Below, piece by piece: positions 1 to 7,957 of a DNA stretch of 56,957 bases (positions within the stretch are counted from its first letter, which is position 1; each line of letters begins with the position of its first letter). The notes under the pieces were generated by a model. That model was not told where the DNA came from. It was given only the letters and a program-made list of their open reading frames with translations, and made no database searches. Made by a program: the position numbers and the translations under genes. This DNA comes from an uncultured Bacilli bacterium (GTDB lineage Bacteria > Bacillota_I > Bacilli_A > RF39 > UBA660). The stretch covers positions 1 to 56,957 of the forward strand of contig CANRPY010000008.1 of assembly GCA_947632595.1 (NCBI GenBank), given 5' to 3'.

Positions 1-150
1 TTAAAAGTAGTAAAATCGATAGAAACATATGGCTATGACTATACTCTACAAGAAAAAGGAGTTCGCTATACCATTATAGAAGAACAAGAAGGGGTAGAAT
101 ATAACTACGTATATAATGGAAATGTAAAGATACCAATAGAAAAAGAATAA
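1..150 (+). CDS. C-terminal end of an unidentified protein (5' end outside window)
   Basis: Reading frame 1 is open from the first base and stops with TAA at 148-150, giving the last 49 residues of a protein. The fragment is rich in Tyr, Glu and Val (it ends IPIEKE). It has no membrane segment or motif I recognise. A start codon is not visible, so this is the tail of a gene that begins upstream. The next gene begins 22 bases later after a purine-rich GAGGGGG site, so the two may share a transcript. Confidence 0.6.
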   Translation, partial: LKVVKSIETYGYDYTLQEKGVRYTIIEEQEGVEYNYVYNGNVKIPIEKE

Positions 151-172
151 AGAAGAAAAGAGGGGGCAACTT

Positions 173-1186
173 ATGATTTTAATTACAAAAAATATAGAAT
201 ATAAATACAATTTACTAAGTTATATAGAACACTTAGATAAAAATGCAGAAACAGATTTATTAATAGAAGAAGATGTAAGAAATTATAAACATTACGATAA
301 ATGTCAATATATTATTACAGAATATCATGCAGAAAATATAAATTATTTTCTAAACTTAAACAAACAAGTAATCTTATGTACCTTTCATAAAGAAAAGGTA
401 AAGAAAAGATTTCTAAATCATAAAAATATTCAAATATGTAATAATATCGAGGAAGTAAAAGAATTTCTAAAAACAAAGAGAATGGCTGCAAAAAAAAGAC
501 CATTTATGGTACTTTTGCTTATGCTTCTATTATTATTGGGAACAGCAGCATTCTATGTGACAAAAGATTTTGATCTATCTCAAAAAGAAAAATCCACAGA
601 AACTGTGGATAAAAAGAATCAAGATTATAGTGAAGAAAACTATGTCTTCTTAGGAGACTCTATCACAGACTTTTATCCACTAGATACTTATTATGAAAAT
701 ATGCCAGTAGTAAATAGTGGAGTAAGTGGAAATACAACAGAAGATATCTTACGAGATATGAGAAATAGAGTATACCAATATAATCCAACAAAAGTATATG
801 TTTTAATTGGAACAAATGATATTTCAGATGAGAGATTATCAGAAGACGAGATTGCAAATAATATCATAAAAATCTGTGATTTAATTAGACAAAATCGTCC
901 TAGTACAGAGATTTATATAGAGTCTATTTATCCTGTAAATAGAAATACAGAAAATGACCTTGTAGATATTAGAATGGTATCAAGTAGAAAAAATAGTGAG
1001 ATAGAAAAGATTAATCAAAAAGTAAAAGAACAAGCAGAAGAAAAGAATTATCATTACTTAGATATCTATTCCAAATTAATCGATGAAGAAAATAATTTAA
1101 AACTAGAGTATACCGTAGATGGATTACATATTTCAGATAAAGGATATGAAGTAATAACACAAGAAATTAAAAAAACAATGAATTAG
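173..1186 (+). CDS. Membrane-anchored SGNH/GDSL hydrolase with N-terminal cytosolic extension
   Basis: This is a 337-residue protein. Residues 1-105 are a charged, Asn/Lys-rich region I do not recognise. One transmembrane segment follows (about 109-129), then an extracellular SGNH hydrolase domain (about 150-337). All four SGNH blocks are visible: GDSIT (nucleophile Ser), GVSGNTT (Gly), IGTND (Asn) and DGLH near the C-terminus (catalytic Asp/His). The family removes or transfers acyl groups, often acetyl groups on surface glycans. The hydrolase part closely resembles the protein at 10459-11121 (shared NSG..GN.T.DIL.DM and YNPTKV blocks), so the two are probably paralogues. It starts a run of tightly spaced surface-polysaccharide genes. 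The substrate is unknown. Confidence 0.85.
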   Translation: MILITKNIEYKYNLLSYIEHLDKNAETDLLIEEDVRNYKHYDKCQYIITEYHAENINYFLNLNKQVILCTFHKEKVKKRFLNHKNIQICNNIEEVKEFLKTKRMAAKKRPFMVLLLMLLLLLGTAAFYVTKDFDLSQKEKSTETVDKKNQDYSEENYVFLGDSITDFYPLDTYYENMPVVNSGVSGNTTEDILRDMRNRVYQYNPTKVYVLIGTNDISDERLSEDEIANNIIKICDLIRQNRPSTEIYIESIYPVNRNTENDLVDIRMVSSRKNSEIEKINQKVKEQAEEKNYHYLDIYSKLIDEENNLKLEYTVDGLHISDKGYEVITQEIKKTMN

Positions 1187-1197
1187 GAAGTGGAGAT

Positions 1198-2067
1198 ATG
1201 AAAAAATATATAGAACTGATAAGAGCAAAACATTGGTTAAAAAACATTTTAATCTTTTTACCAGCTTTCTTTAGTATGAATATTCTAAAATTAGAATATA
1301 TAGAAACCTTAATGATTGCTTTTTTCGTTTTTTGTTTTACCTCATCCATTGTTTATATTCTAAACGATATGAGTGATATTGAAAAAGATAAATTACATCC
1401 CATTAAGAAAAATAGACCTTTGGCAAGTGGAAGAGTGAGTAAAACAAATGCATGGATAGTAATGATCTTATTAGTAATAATTTCAATAATCTTATCTTTT
1501 ATCCTATATCAAAAGAACTCTGTCTTGGGTATTTGGATTATTCCAATTGTTTATATAATCCTAAATATTTTATATAGTAAAGGCTTAAAAAATATTCCGA
1601 TTATCGATGTTGTGATACTAGCATCAGGATTTGTATTAAGAGTGATGTATGGGGGAGTAACCATTAATGTAGAAGTATCAAAATATCTATACTTAATGAT
1701 TATCTTTGGAGCCTTCTATTTAGGATTTGGCAAAAGAAGAAATGAAATGATGAAAAATGGCGAAAAAGGAAGAGAAGTTCTAAAAAGATACAATCAAGAT
1801 TTCCTAGATAAAAATATGTATATAGCCTTTGCTCTAGCAATTGTTGCTTATACACTTTGGTGTGTGGATTCAACAACCATTGCTCATGTTGGAAATGATT
1901 ATTTATTCTGGACAATTCCTATCCTAATCATCATTTTGCAACTATATAGTCTAGATATAGAAGGAAATTCTCATGGAGATCCGATCGAAGTGATCTTATC
2001 CGATAAGATATTACTAGGAACAGGAGTTCTCTATGGAATCATTATGGCAATCATATTATATTTATAA
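1198..2067 (+). CDS. UbiA-family prenyltransferase, phosphoribosyl-polyprenyl-phosphate synthase-like
   Basis: The 289-residue integral membrane protein has about eight to nine hydrophobic segments. The aspartate-rich active-site motif NDxxDxxxDxxHPxKxxRP lies near residues 56-75. That form, with HPxKxxRPLASG, is typical of the UbiA branch that joins phosphoribosyl pyrophosphate to polyprenyl phosphate (the decaprenyl-phosphate phosphoribosyltransferase type) rather than of quinone or heme prenyltransferases. A second, weaker Asp motif is around residues 250-260 (SHGDPIEVILSDK). It lies 11 bases after the SGNH gene and just before two GT-C-like genes, so a lipid-linked pentose donor for a surface glycan is a reasonable inference. 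No DprE1/DprE2-like epimerase partners are in the window. Confidence 0.75.
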   Translation: MKKYIELIRAKHWLKNILIFLPAFFSMNILKLEYIETLMIAFFVFCFTSSIVYILNDMSDIEKDKLHPIKKNRPLASGRVSKTNAWIVMILLVIISIILSFILYQKNSVLGIWIIPIVYIILNILYSKGLKNIPIIDVVILASGFVLRVMYGGVTINVEVSKYLYLMIIFGAFYLGFGKRRNEMMKNGEKGREVLKRYNQDFLDKNMYIAFALAIVAYTLWCVDSTTIAHVGNDYLFWTIPILIIILQLYSLDIEGNSHGDPIEVILSDKILLGTGVLYGIIMAIILYL

Positions 2068-2083
2068 AAAATAGAGGTGTATT

Positions 2084-3592
2084 ATGAAAAAAATAGAAGA
2101 AAAGTGCAACAAATTCATAAATAAAAAGATGATGTTATTCCTATTAATCTTAGTAGGCATCTTTTTATTAATTCCAATCCTAACTGCCTCTTTTTATGCA
2201 CATCCATCTGCAGATGATTTTAACTATGGAACACAAACGATAAACGTATTACAAAAAAGTGGTTTTTTTGGCCTAATCGCGGGAGTCTTGAATACGGTAA
2301 AAAGATTTTATATGACTTGGCAAGGTACTTTTAGTGCAGTCATAGTAATGTCACTAAATCCTGCTGTTTTTGGAGATAACTGTTATTTTATAACAACCTT
2401 CTTTATCTTAATAGTACTTTTCCTTTCTCTATCTTATTTAGGAAAGATTGTCATAGAAAAAGGTCTAAAATGTGACAAACTAACAAAGTGGATCATTACA
2501 ATATCTTTCTTTCTACTAATGGTAGAAACTCTTCCAGATAAAACCCAAGGATTATTCTGGTGGAATGGAGCAGTCTATTATCTATTCTTTTTCTCACTAG
2601 AATTATTTTTAATTTCTCTTTTAGTAAAAAGATATTTCCTAGAAGAAAAGACATTATGGAATGCTTTCCTAGTCTGTTTTCTAGCAGCCTTTCTTGGAGG
2701 AGGAAATTACGTAGTAGCCCTTCAACAAATGATTCTATTCTTTTTCTTAAATGCCTACTTAATCTTTAAGAAAAAAGATAAGAGTGCCATCTTACCATTC
2801 GTTTTATCTATTCTAAGTTTTGGAGTAAACGCTATGGCACCAGGAAACGCAGTAAGAGGAGGAGCTCTAGAAGGATTAAGTCCTGTGCTTGCCATACTAA
2901 CATCTTTTTCCAAAGCAATAGAACAAATGGTGCAATGGACGAGCCCACTAAACTTACTAGTAGTCTTCTTTATCATCATTCTATTAATCCCAAGCTATAA
3001 ACACATCAAATGTAAATTTCAATATCCTCTTGTGATTGCCTTCTTTGCATATTGTATTTTCTCTGCAGAATTTACTCCAAGCCTATATGCACAAGCAACT
3101 ATAGGAGATGGTAGACTAATTAATATTATCTATATCAGTTATCATCTATTCTTAATCAGTGTTTTGTATTATATCATTGGTAATATCAGAGAAAAATGTT
3201 ACAAAGAAAAAGTCTTCCAAAAATCAAGTTTAGAAAATATGATAAAAGTAGTAAAGTCTAATGCATGTGCCTTCTTTGTAGTCTTTGCCTTAATCATTTC
3301 TAGTATCTTAATCGTAAACAAAGGGGATATGACAAGCTACCAAACATATGCCATATTAAGAAGAGGAGAAGCTCAAGTCTATCATAAAGAGTACCAAGAG
3401 AGAATGAAAATACTTCATGATGATAAAATAAAAGAGGTAGAGTTCGAGCCATACACATACTATCCAACTCCTATTTTCTTTGTAGATTTTAGTGAAGATA
3501 AAGATAGTTGGTTAAATGAGTCTGCAATAAAGATCTATCACAAAGACTATATTAAGATAAAAGAAACGAAAGAGGACTCTGATCATGAATAA
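2084..3592 (+). CDS. Polytopic GT-C-like glycosyltransferase (DUF6056-like)
   Basis: The 502-residue membrane protein has around ten or more hydrophobic segments. The first transmembrane segment (about 17-37) is followed by an outward loop with PSADDFNYG (D44, D45). GT-C enzymes place their catalytic acid in this loop and use polyprenyl-phosphate sugars. A hydrophilic tail of about 90 residues ends the protein. The overall look matches DUF6056 proteins, although I cannot run a profile search. The stop overlaps the start of the next gene by 8 bases, which indicates translational coupling. The likely role is sugar addition to a surface polymer outside the membrane. The sugar and acceptor are unknown. 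Confidence 0.65.
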   Translation: MKKIEEKCNKFINKKMMLFLLILVGIFLLIPILTASFYAHPSADDFNYGTQTINVLQKSGFFGLIAGVLNTVKRFYMTWQGTFSAVIVMSLNPAVFGDNCYFITTFFILIVLFLSLSYLGKIVIEKGLKCDKLTKWIITISFFLLMVETLPDKTQGLFWWNGAVYYLFFFSLELFLISLLVKRYFLEEKTLWNAFLVCFLAAFLGGGNYVVALQQMILFFFLNAYLIFKKKDKSAILPFVLSILSFGVNAMAPGNAVRGGALEGLSPVLAILTSFSKAIEQMVQWTSPLNLLVVFFIIILLIPSYKHIKCKFQYPLVIAFFAYCIFSAEFTPSLYAQATIGDGRLINIIYISYHLFLISVLYYIIGNIREKCYKEKVFQKSSLENMIKVVKSNACAFFVVFALIISSILIVNKGDMTSYQTYAILRRGEAQVYHKEYQERMKILHDDKIKEVEFEPYTYYPTPIFFVDFSEDKDSWLNESAIKIYHKDYIKIKETKEDSDHE

Positions 3593-5900
3593 AATAAAAG
3601 AAGTATGCAATCTAAATCGATATGATGAAAGCAAAGTGGAGAAGATTTTAGTTCTCTTCTCCTTTCTTTTTGTTCTAATCTTAACCATTTTATTATCTTA
3701 TCATTCAGACTTTACAAGAAATAATAATTTATTATTTGAATCCGATACCGCAAGAGTAATAGAAGATGCTACAGAAATGGCAGTGTATCACTACCGACTA
3801 AATGTTCATCCTCTATACGTAATTATGATACAGCCCCTTGTCAATTTATTAAAAGGAATTACCATCGATAAAATACTTGCTCTAATCATAGTACAATCAC
3901 TCATTACAACAGCTTCAATTTGGTTATTATATAAAACCTTATCTTTCTTCAGTAAAGATAAAAATAAAAAAGTACTGTTATGTCTCTTATATCTATTTAG
4001 TTTTTCCAATATCATCTATACAGCAGGAATAGAATTATATAATCTTGCTGCTTTAGGATTAATTGCTCTATGGTACTATGCTATAAAAATATACCAAGCA
4101 AAGAAAGCTTCGAAAATAGATTGTTTGGTACTAATTCTTTTAGGAGTAGTATCCCTAGGAGTCACCATAACAAACTTTGTTGTATTTGGAATAGTAATCT
4201 TTATTTTATGGATTTCTAAAAAAGTAAAACTTCATCAAGCAATCATCATAGGACTATCTTCTATTGTTTTAATGGTTGGAGTAAATGTGGCTCAAGGTTT
4301 GATATGGCACACCACTCCTTTAATTTATAAACAAGATCTAAGAGAAGAAAGAGGATGGAACGATCCCATTTCTTATAGAGAAAAAGTAAAAAGAATGATA
4401 AAAGACGACTATTATCATACTTATGTTGCGAACAACATAGAGGTAAAAGTAACCTACGGAAATGAATATTTAATACAGAATTTTGTTTTTAAGTTTAAGG
4501 ACAAAGAAAATCCAATTTCATTCCTAATCGTAACTTGCTTCTATATATTACTTCTTTATATGATGATTAAAAATTTTAAGAAGAATCTAATGTTAAATAT
4601 AGGATTACTTTTAACCCTTCTATTTAATAGTTTCTTCCATACCATTTATGGAAACGCATCCTGCTTTTTATATTCTCTTCATTTTGCTTATCTTGGAATA
4701 TTGCTATTAGGAATAAACCTAGACGAAAAGAAAGAGAAGAAATGGATACCATTTCTATTAAGACTCATAGTCTTAATAGAACTCTTAATGAATAGTTATG
4801 GATTTATGACGATATTAAGATATACAATCGAGATCGTACCAAAAAGTTATTTTGTCGCAACCTTTGGTCTTCCACTAACGATTGTATTAGAGACCATATT
4901 ATTTGTAGTTATAACTTTTGCAATCATCTTCCTAGTAAAATTAGGAAAGAAAGTTTTAAAAGAAAAAGATAAAGATAAAAAAATACTAAAAGGATTAGGA
5001 ATTGCAGGACTAATTTTCTTGATTCAATGTACCTTTATTGGAATAGAGGCAGTAAAACAACAAAATGCTTTATTATGGTTACACTTTGGACCAGGAGATA
5101 CTATAAATCGTAGAGTATACAAAACAGAGTATTTAGAAAAAGACTTTAAAGAATATTTCCAAAAAGAAACAGAAAGCTTAGAGACTTATTTAGACGAGTA
5201 TCATACCTTAAAAAATGAAATGGGTCTAGAAGACAATAATGGTATTGATATTATTGATATGTATTTATTTGGATTTGGAAATAGAAGAAAATTGGCTTTT
5301 GTAAAAAATAAATTAGTAGATGTGAATACAAAAGAAGTCTTATATCAATTCTCTGTAAAAGAAAGGCTAATTGTTCCAAATGAATATGCAGTAGTCTTAG
5401 AAACAAATGATCATCACTATATCAAATTCTACGAAGATAATTTAGGAGTTCACTACGTAAAAGATGGCAAAGAAGAGATGGTAGAAGGAACAGAGATTCC
5501 ATTAAACCTACCAACTTTCAAAAAAGGAAAATACCAAAACATCAAAAAAAATTTAGTAGCAGAAATCTTATGGAATATAGAAGAGGGAAAAATCTATTCC
5601 AATAGACAGATTCATCTGTCCCTTACAACCAATCAGGAAAGTGTAAGAAACTTCTTGGAAAAATATTCCCTAAAAGAGTTATTAAAAGAAGAAGAGTGGG
5701 ATGCTCTACAAGAAGAGAATCAAGAAGAGCAAATCACGAGTATGAATCATATTTCTTATCCAATTTCCTATCGATGGGATGCACAATCAAAAGAATATGA
5801 CAATTTAAAAATCATAGATGGAATGTATGAAGATTGGAAATATATTCCAACAGATGCCTCTATGGCTGCTAAAATCCTAGAAAAACTAGAGGAGAACTAA
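3585..5900 (+). CDS. Large GT-C-like membrane glycosyltransferase with C-terminal soluble domain
   Basis: The protein has 771 residues. After the first transmembrane segment an outward loop carries FESDTARVIED and then VHPLY, an acidic residue plus HPxx arrangement seen in ArnT/PMT-type GT-C transferases. About twelve hydrophobic segments run to about residue 500. The remaining 270 residues are hydrophilic, probably extracellular, with no motif I recognise. It overlaps the upstream GT-C gene by 8 bases and is followed by a hairpin terminator, so genes 173-5900 probably form one operon. The function is assigned from topology and the loop motif only. Confidence 0.6.
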   Translation: MNKIKEVCNLNRYDESKVEKILVLFSFLFVLILTILLSYHSDFTRNNNLLFESDTARVIEDATEMAVYHYRLNVHPLYVIMIQPLVNLLKGITIDKILALIIVQSLITTASIWLLYKTLSFFSKDKNKKVLLCLLYLFSFSNIIYTAGIELYNLAALGLIALWYYAIKIYQAKKASKIDCLVLILLGVVSLGVTITNFVVFGIVIFILWISKKVKLHQAIIIGLSSIVLMVGVNVAQGLIWHTTPLIYKQDLREERGWNDPISYREKVKRMIKDDYYHTYVANNIEVKVTYGNEYLIQNFVFKFKDKENPISFLIVTCFYILLLYMMIKNFKKNLMLNIGLLLTLLFNSFFHTIYGNASCFLYSLHFAYLGILLLGINLDEKKEKKWIPFLLRLIVLIELLMNSYGFMTILRYTIEIVPKSYFVATFGLPLTIVLETILFVVITFAIIFLVKLGKKVLKEKDKDKKILKGLGIAGLIFLIQCTFIGIEAVKQQNALLWLHFGPGDTINRRVYKTEYLEKDFKEYFQKETESLETYLDEYHTLKNEMGLEDNNGIDIIDMYLFGFGNRRKLAFVKNKLVDVNTKEVLYQFSVKERLIVPNEYAVVLETNDHHYIKFYEDNLGVHYVKDGKEEMVEGTEIPLNLPTFKKGKYQNIKKNLVAEILWNIEEGKIYSNRQIHLSLTTNQESVRNFLEKYSLKELLKEEEWDALQEENQEEQITSMNHISYPISYRWDAQSKEYDNLKIIDGMYEDWKYIPTDASMAAKILEKLEEN

Positions 5901-5922
5901 GAAGAGAAATCTTCTTTTTCTT
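5899..5922 (+). terminator. Rho-independent terminator
   Basis: AAGAAGA, loop GAAA and TCTTCTT form a 7-bp stem starting at the stop codon of the 771-residue GT-C gene, followed by a T-rich run. It ends the first polysaccharide operon. Confidence 0.75.
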
Positions 5923-5940
5923 TTGCAAAAAATAGAAGTA

Positions 5941-5949
5941 TGCTATAAT
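5941..5949 (+). promoter_or_regulatory. Extended -10 promoter for the GtrB-like gene
   Basis: TGCTATAAT is a perfect extended -10 element (TG at 5941-5942, TATAAT at 5944-5949) 20 bases before the start codon. No good -35 box is seen at the normal distance. Confidence 0.75.
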
Positions 5950-5969
5950 GAGATTAGAGGGAGATAGGA

Positions 5970-6926
5970 ATGAAAAATAAACCAATATTATATGTTGTTG
6001 TTCCATGCTACAATGAAGAAGAAGTAATTGAGGAAACAACAAAACAATTAAAGAATAAAATGGAGAAACTAATTGCAGACAATAAAATTTCCAACAAGAG
6101 TAAAGTCATGTATGTAAATGATGGTTCAAAAGATAATACATGGAAAAAAATTAAGGAGATCCATAAGAAAGAGAAATACTTCACAGGAGTATCTCTATCA
6201 CGTAACAGAGGACACCAAAATGCATTATTAGGTGGATTAATGACAGCTAAGAAATATGCGGATGTAGTAATCTCTATGGATGCTGATCTACAGGACGATA
6301 TTAATGCCATGGATGAAATGTTAAAAAAATACTCAGAAGGCAAAGACATTGTCTATGGAGTAAGAAGTTCTAGAAAGAAAGACACGTTCTTCAAGAGATT
6401 TACGGCTCAAGGATTTTATAAAGTCATGAAATTTTTAGGAGTAGATTGTGTCTATAATCATGCAGACTATCGTTTAACTTCCAAAAGAGTATTAGAGGAA
6501 TTTGAAAACTTTAAGGAAGTAAATCTTTTCTTACGTGGAATGTTTCCATTAGTAGGATTTGAATCTGATGTAGTTTACTATGAAAGAAAAGAAAGATTTG
6601 CAGGAGAATCCAAATATCCATTAAAGAAAATGTTAAATTTTGCATGGGATGGAATCACGTCTTTTAGTACAAAACCATTACGTTTTATCTGTTTATTAGG
6701 ATTCATCATCTTATTCGTTAGTATTGGAATTATGATTTATTCCCTTGTAAGACACTTAACAGGAAATACCGTAAGTGGATGGACATTCTTATCCATTTCC
6801 ATTTGGTTTATTGGCGGTCTTCAAATGATTAGTATCGGAATCATTGGAGAATACATTGGAAAAATGTATAATGAAACAAAACAAAGACCAAGATTTATTA
6901 TTTCCGAAAATTTGGAAGAAAAGTAA
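5970..6926 (+). CDS. GtrB/DPM1-like polyprenyl-phosphate glycosyltransferase (GT2)
   Basis: This 318-residue enzyme has a cytosolic GT2 domain (about 1-230) and two C-terminal transmembrane segments (about 235-260 and 270-295). Landmarks are VPCYNEEEVI at the N-terminus, the metal-binding DAD at D104-D106 followed by LQDD, and RFAGESKYPLKKM just before the membrane part. That layout is characteristic of GtrB/YkcC-type enzymes, which move a sugar from a nucleotide donor to undecaprenyl phosphate on the inner membrane face. It has its own promoter and terminator and lies between GT-C genes that would use the lipid-linked sugar outside the cell. No GtrA-like flippase was found nearby. Confidence 0.9.
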   Translation: MKNKPILYVVVPCYNEEEVIEETTKQLKNKMEKLIADNKISNKSKVMYVNDGSKDNTWKKIKEIHKKEKYFTGVSLSRNRGHQNALLGGLMTAKKYADVVISMDADLQDDINAMDEMLKKYSEGKDIVYGVRSSRKKDTFFKRFTAQGFYKVMKFLGVDCVYNHADYRLTSKRVLEEFENFKEVNLFLRGMFPLVGFESDVVYYERKERFAGESKYPLKKMLNFAWDGITSFSTKPLRFICLLGFIILFVSIGIMIYSLVRHLTGNTVSGWTFLSISIWFIGGLQMISIGIIGEYIGKMYNETKQRPRFIISENLEEK

Positions 6927-6948
6927 AGCACGAAAGTGCTTTTTCTTT
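6925..6948 (+). terminator. Rho-independent terminator
   Basis: AAAGCAC, loop GAAA and GTGCTTT followed by TTTC form a 7-bp stem with a tetraloop, starting inside the stop codon of the GtrB-like gene. Confidence 0.85.
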
Positions 6949-6950
6949 TG

Positions 6951-6979
6951 TTGATATAAGGAAAAATATAGTTTATAAT
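6951..6979 (+). promoter_or_regulatory. Sigma-A type promoter for the 7003-11121 operon
   Basis: TTGATA at 6951-6956 and TATAAT at 6974-6979 are separated by 17 bases. The start codon of the GT2 gene is 23 bases downstream, after a GAGGTGAGAG ribosome binding site. Confidence 0.75.
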
Positions 6980-7002
6980 AAAATTTAGACTGAGGTGAGA
7001 GT

Positions 7003-7944
7003 ATGGCGGATATTAGTATTATTGTTCCCGTTTATAATGCAGAAAAATATCTAGAGAAGTGCCTAGATTCTCTAAAAAAACAAACCAAAAAAGAAATAGA
7101 ATGGATCATCATCAATGACGGTTCTACCGATCATAGTGAAGAAATTATTAAAAAGGTAAAAGATAAAAGACTAAAGTACTTTAAAAATAAAAATCAAGGA
7201 ATCGGAAAAACAAGAAACTTTGGAATCGAAAAAGCAACAGGAGAATATATCATGTTTCTAGATAGCGATGATACTCTTGCAAAAGACGCCGTAGAGAAAA
7301 TGTATGAGAAAGTAAAAAATGAAGATTTGGATGTTGCCATCTGTGACTTTTATAAAGAATATGATAATGGTCAAATAGAAGAGATTAGAACACCAGATTT
7401 TGAATCCGCATCCTTAAAAGAAAACCCAGACATCATTACCGAATATCTGTGCCCATGGGCAAAAATATATAGAAGAAGCTTAATTGAAAAAAATAAGATT
7501 CGCTTCCCAGAAAATTTAAAATATGAAGATGCTCCATTTGTAATCAAATCATTAGTATGTGCAAAAAAAATAGGAAAAGTAAGAGAGTGTTTAAACTATT
7601 ATCGAATTCATGAAATGAGTGAAACAACAGTAAGAGATAGAAGATGTTTTGATATCTTAAAAATAGTAGATTTAATGAGAAAAGAAATCAAAGAGAAAGA
7701 GTATCTAAAAGAAAAAATGGATAAATTAACCGTACGAATTCTAACAAACTACACCATTCAACAAAGAAATCAACAAGAAAAGAAAGTTGGAATAGAATTC
7801 ATAGAAAAAGCATTTTCTTATTTAGAAAAAGAAGTTCCAGATTATAAGAATAAAAAGTATTATGAAGGAAGAAGTCTTCTTCATAGAATAGTGGAAAGAA
7901 ATAAAACCCTAACAAAATTATATTGTACCCTATATAGAAAATAG
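7003..7944 (+). CDS. Glycosyltransferase family 2
   Basis: This is a 313-residue soluble protein. The GT-A fold shows as VPVYNAEKYLEKCLDSL at the N-terminus, INDGSTD near residue 40, and the metal and donor motif LDSDD with D87, D89 and D90. The C-terminal third is helical and basic and is typical of capsule or teichoic acid GT2 enzymes. No transmembrane segment is present, so it works on the cytosolic face of the membrane. It starts an operon with the acyltransferase/GT-C fusion and an SGNH hydrolase. The donor and acceptor sugars cannot be read from the sequence. Confidence 0.9.
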   Translation: MADISIIVPVYNAEKYLEKCLDSLKKQTKKEIEWIIINDGSTDHSEEIIKKVKDKRLKYFKNKNQGIGKTRNFGIEKATGEYIMFLDSDDTLAKDAVEKMYEKVKNEDLDVAICDFYKEYDNGQIEEIRTPDFESASLKENPDIITEYLCPWAKIYRRSLIEKNKIRFPENLKYEDAPFVIKSLVCAKKIGKVRECLNYYRIHEMSETTVRDRRCFDILKIVDLMRKEIKEKEYLKEKMDKLTVRILTNYTIQQRNQQEKKVGIEFIEKAFSYLEKEVPDYKNKKYYEGRSLLHRIVERNKTLTKLYCTLYRK

Positions 7945-7957
7945 AAGGAGAAAAAAC

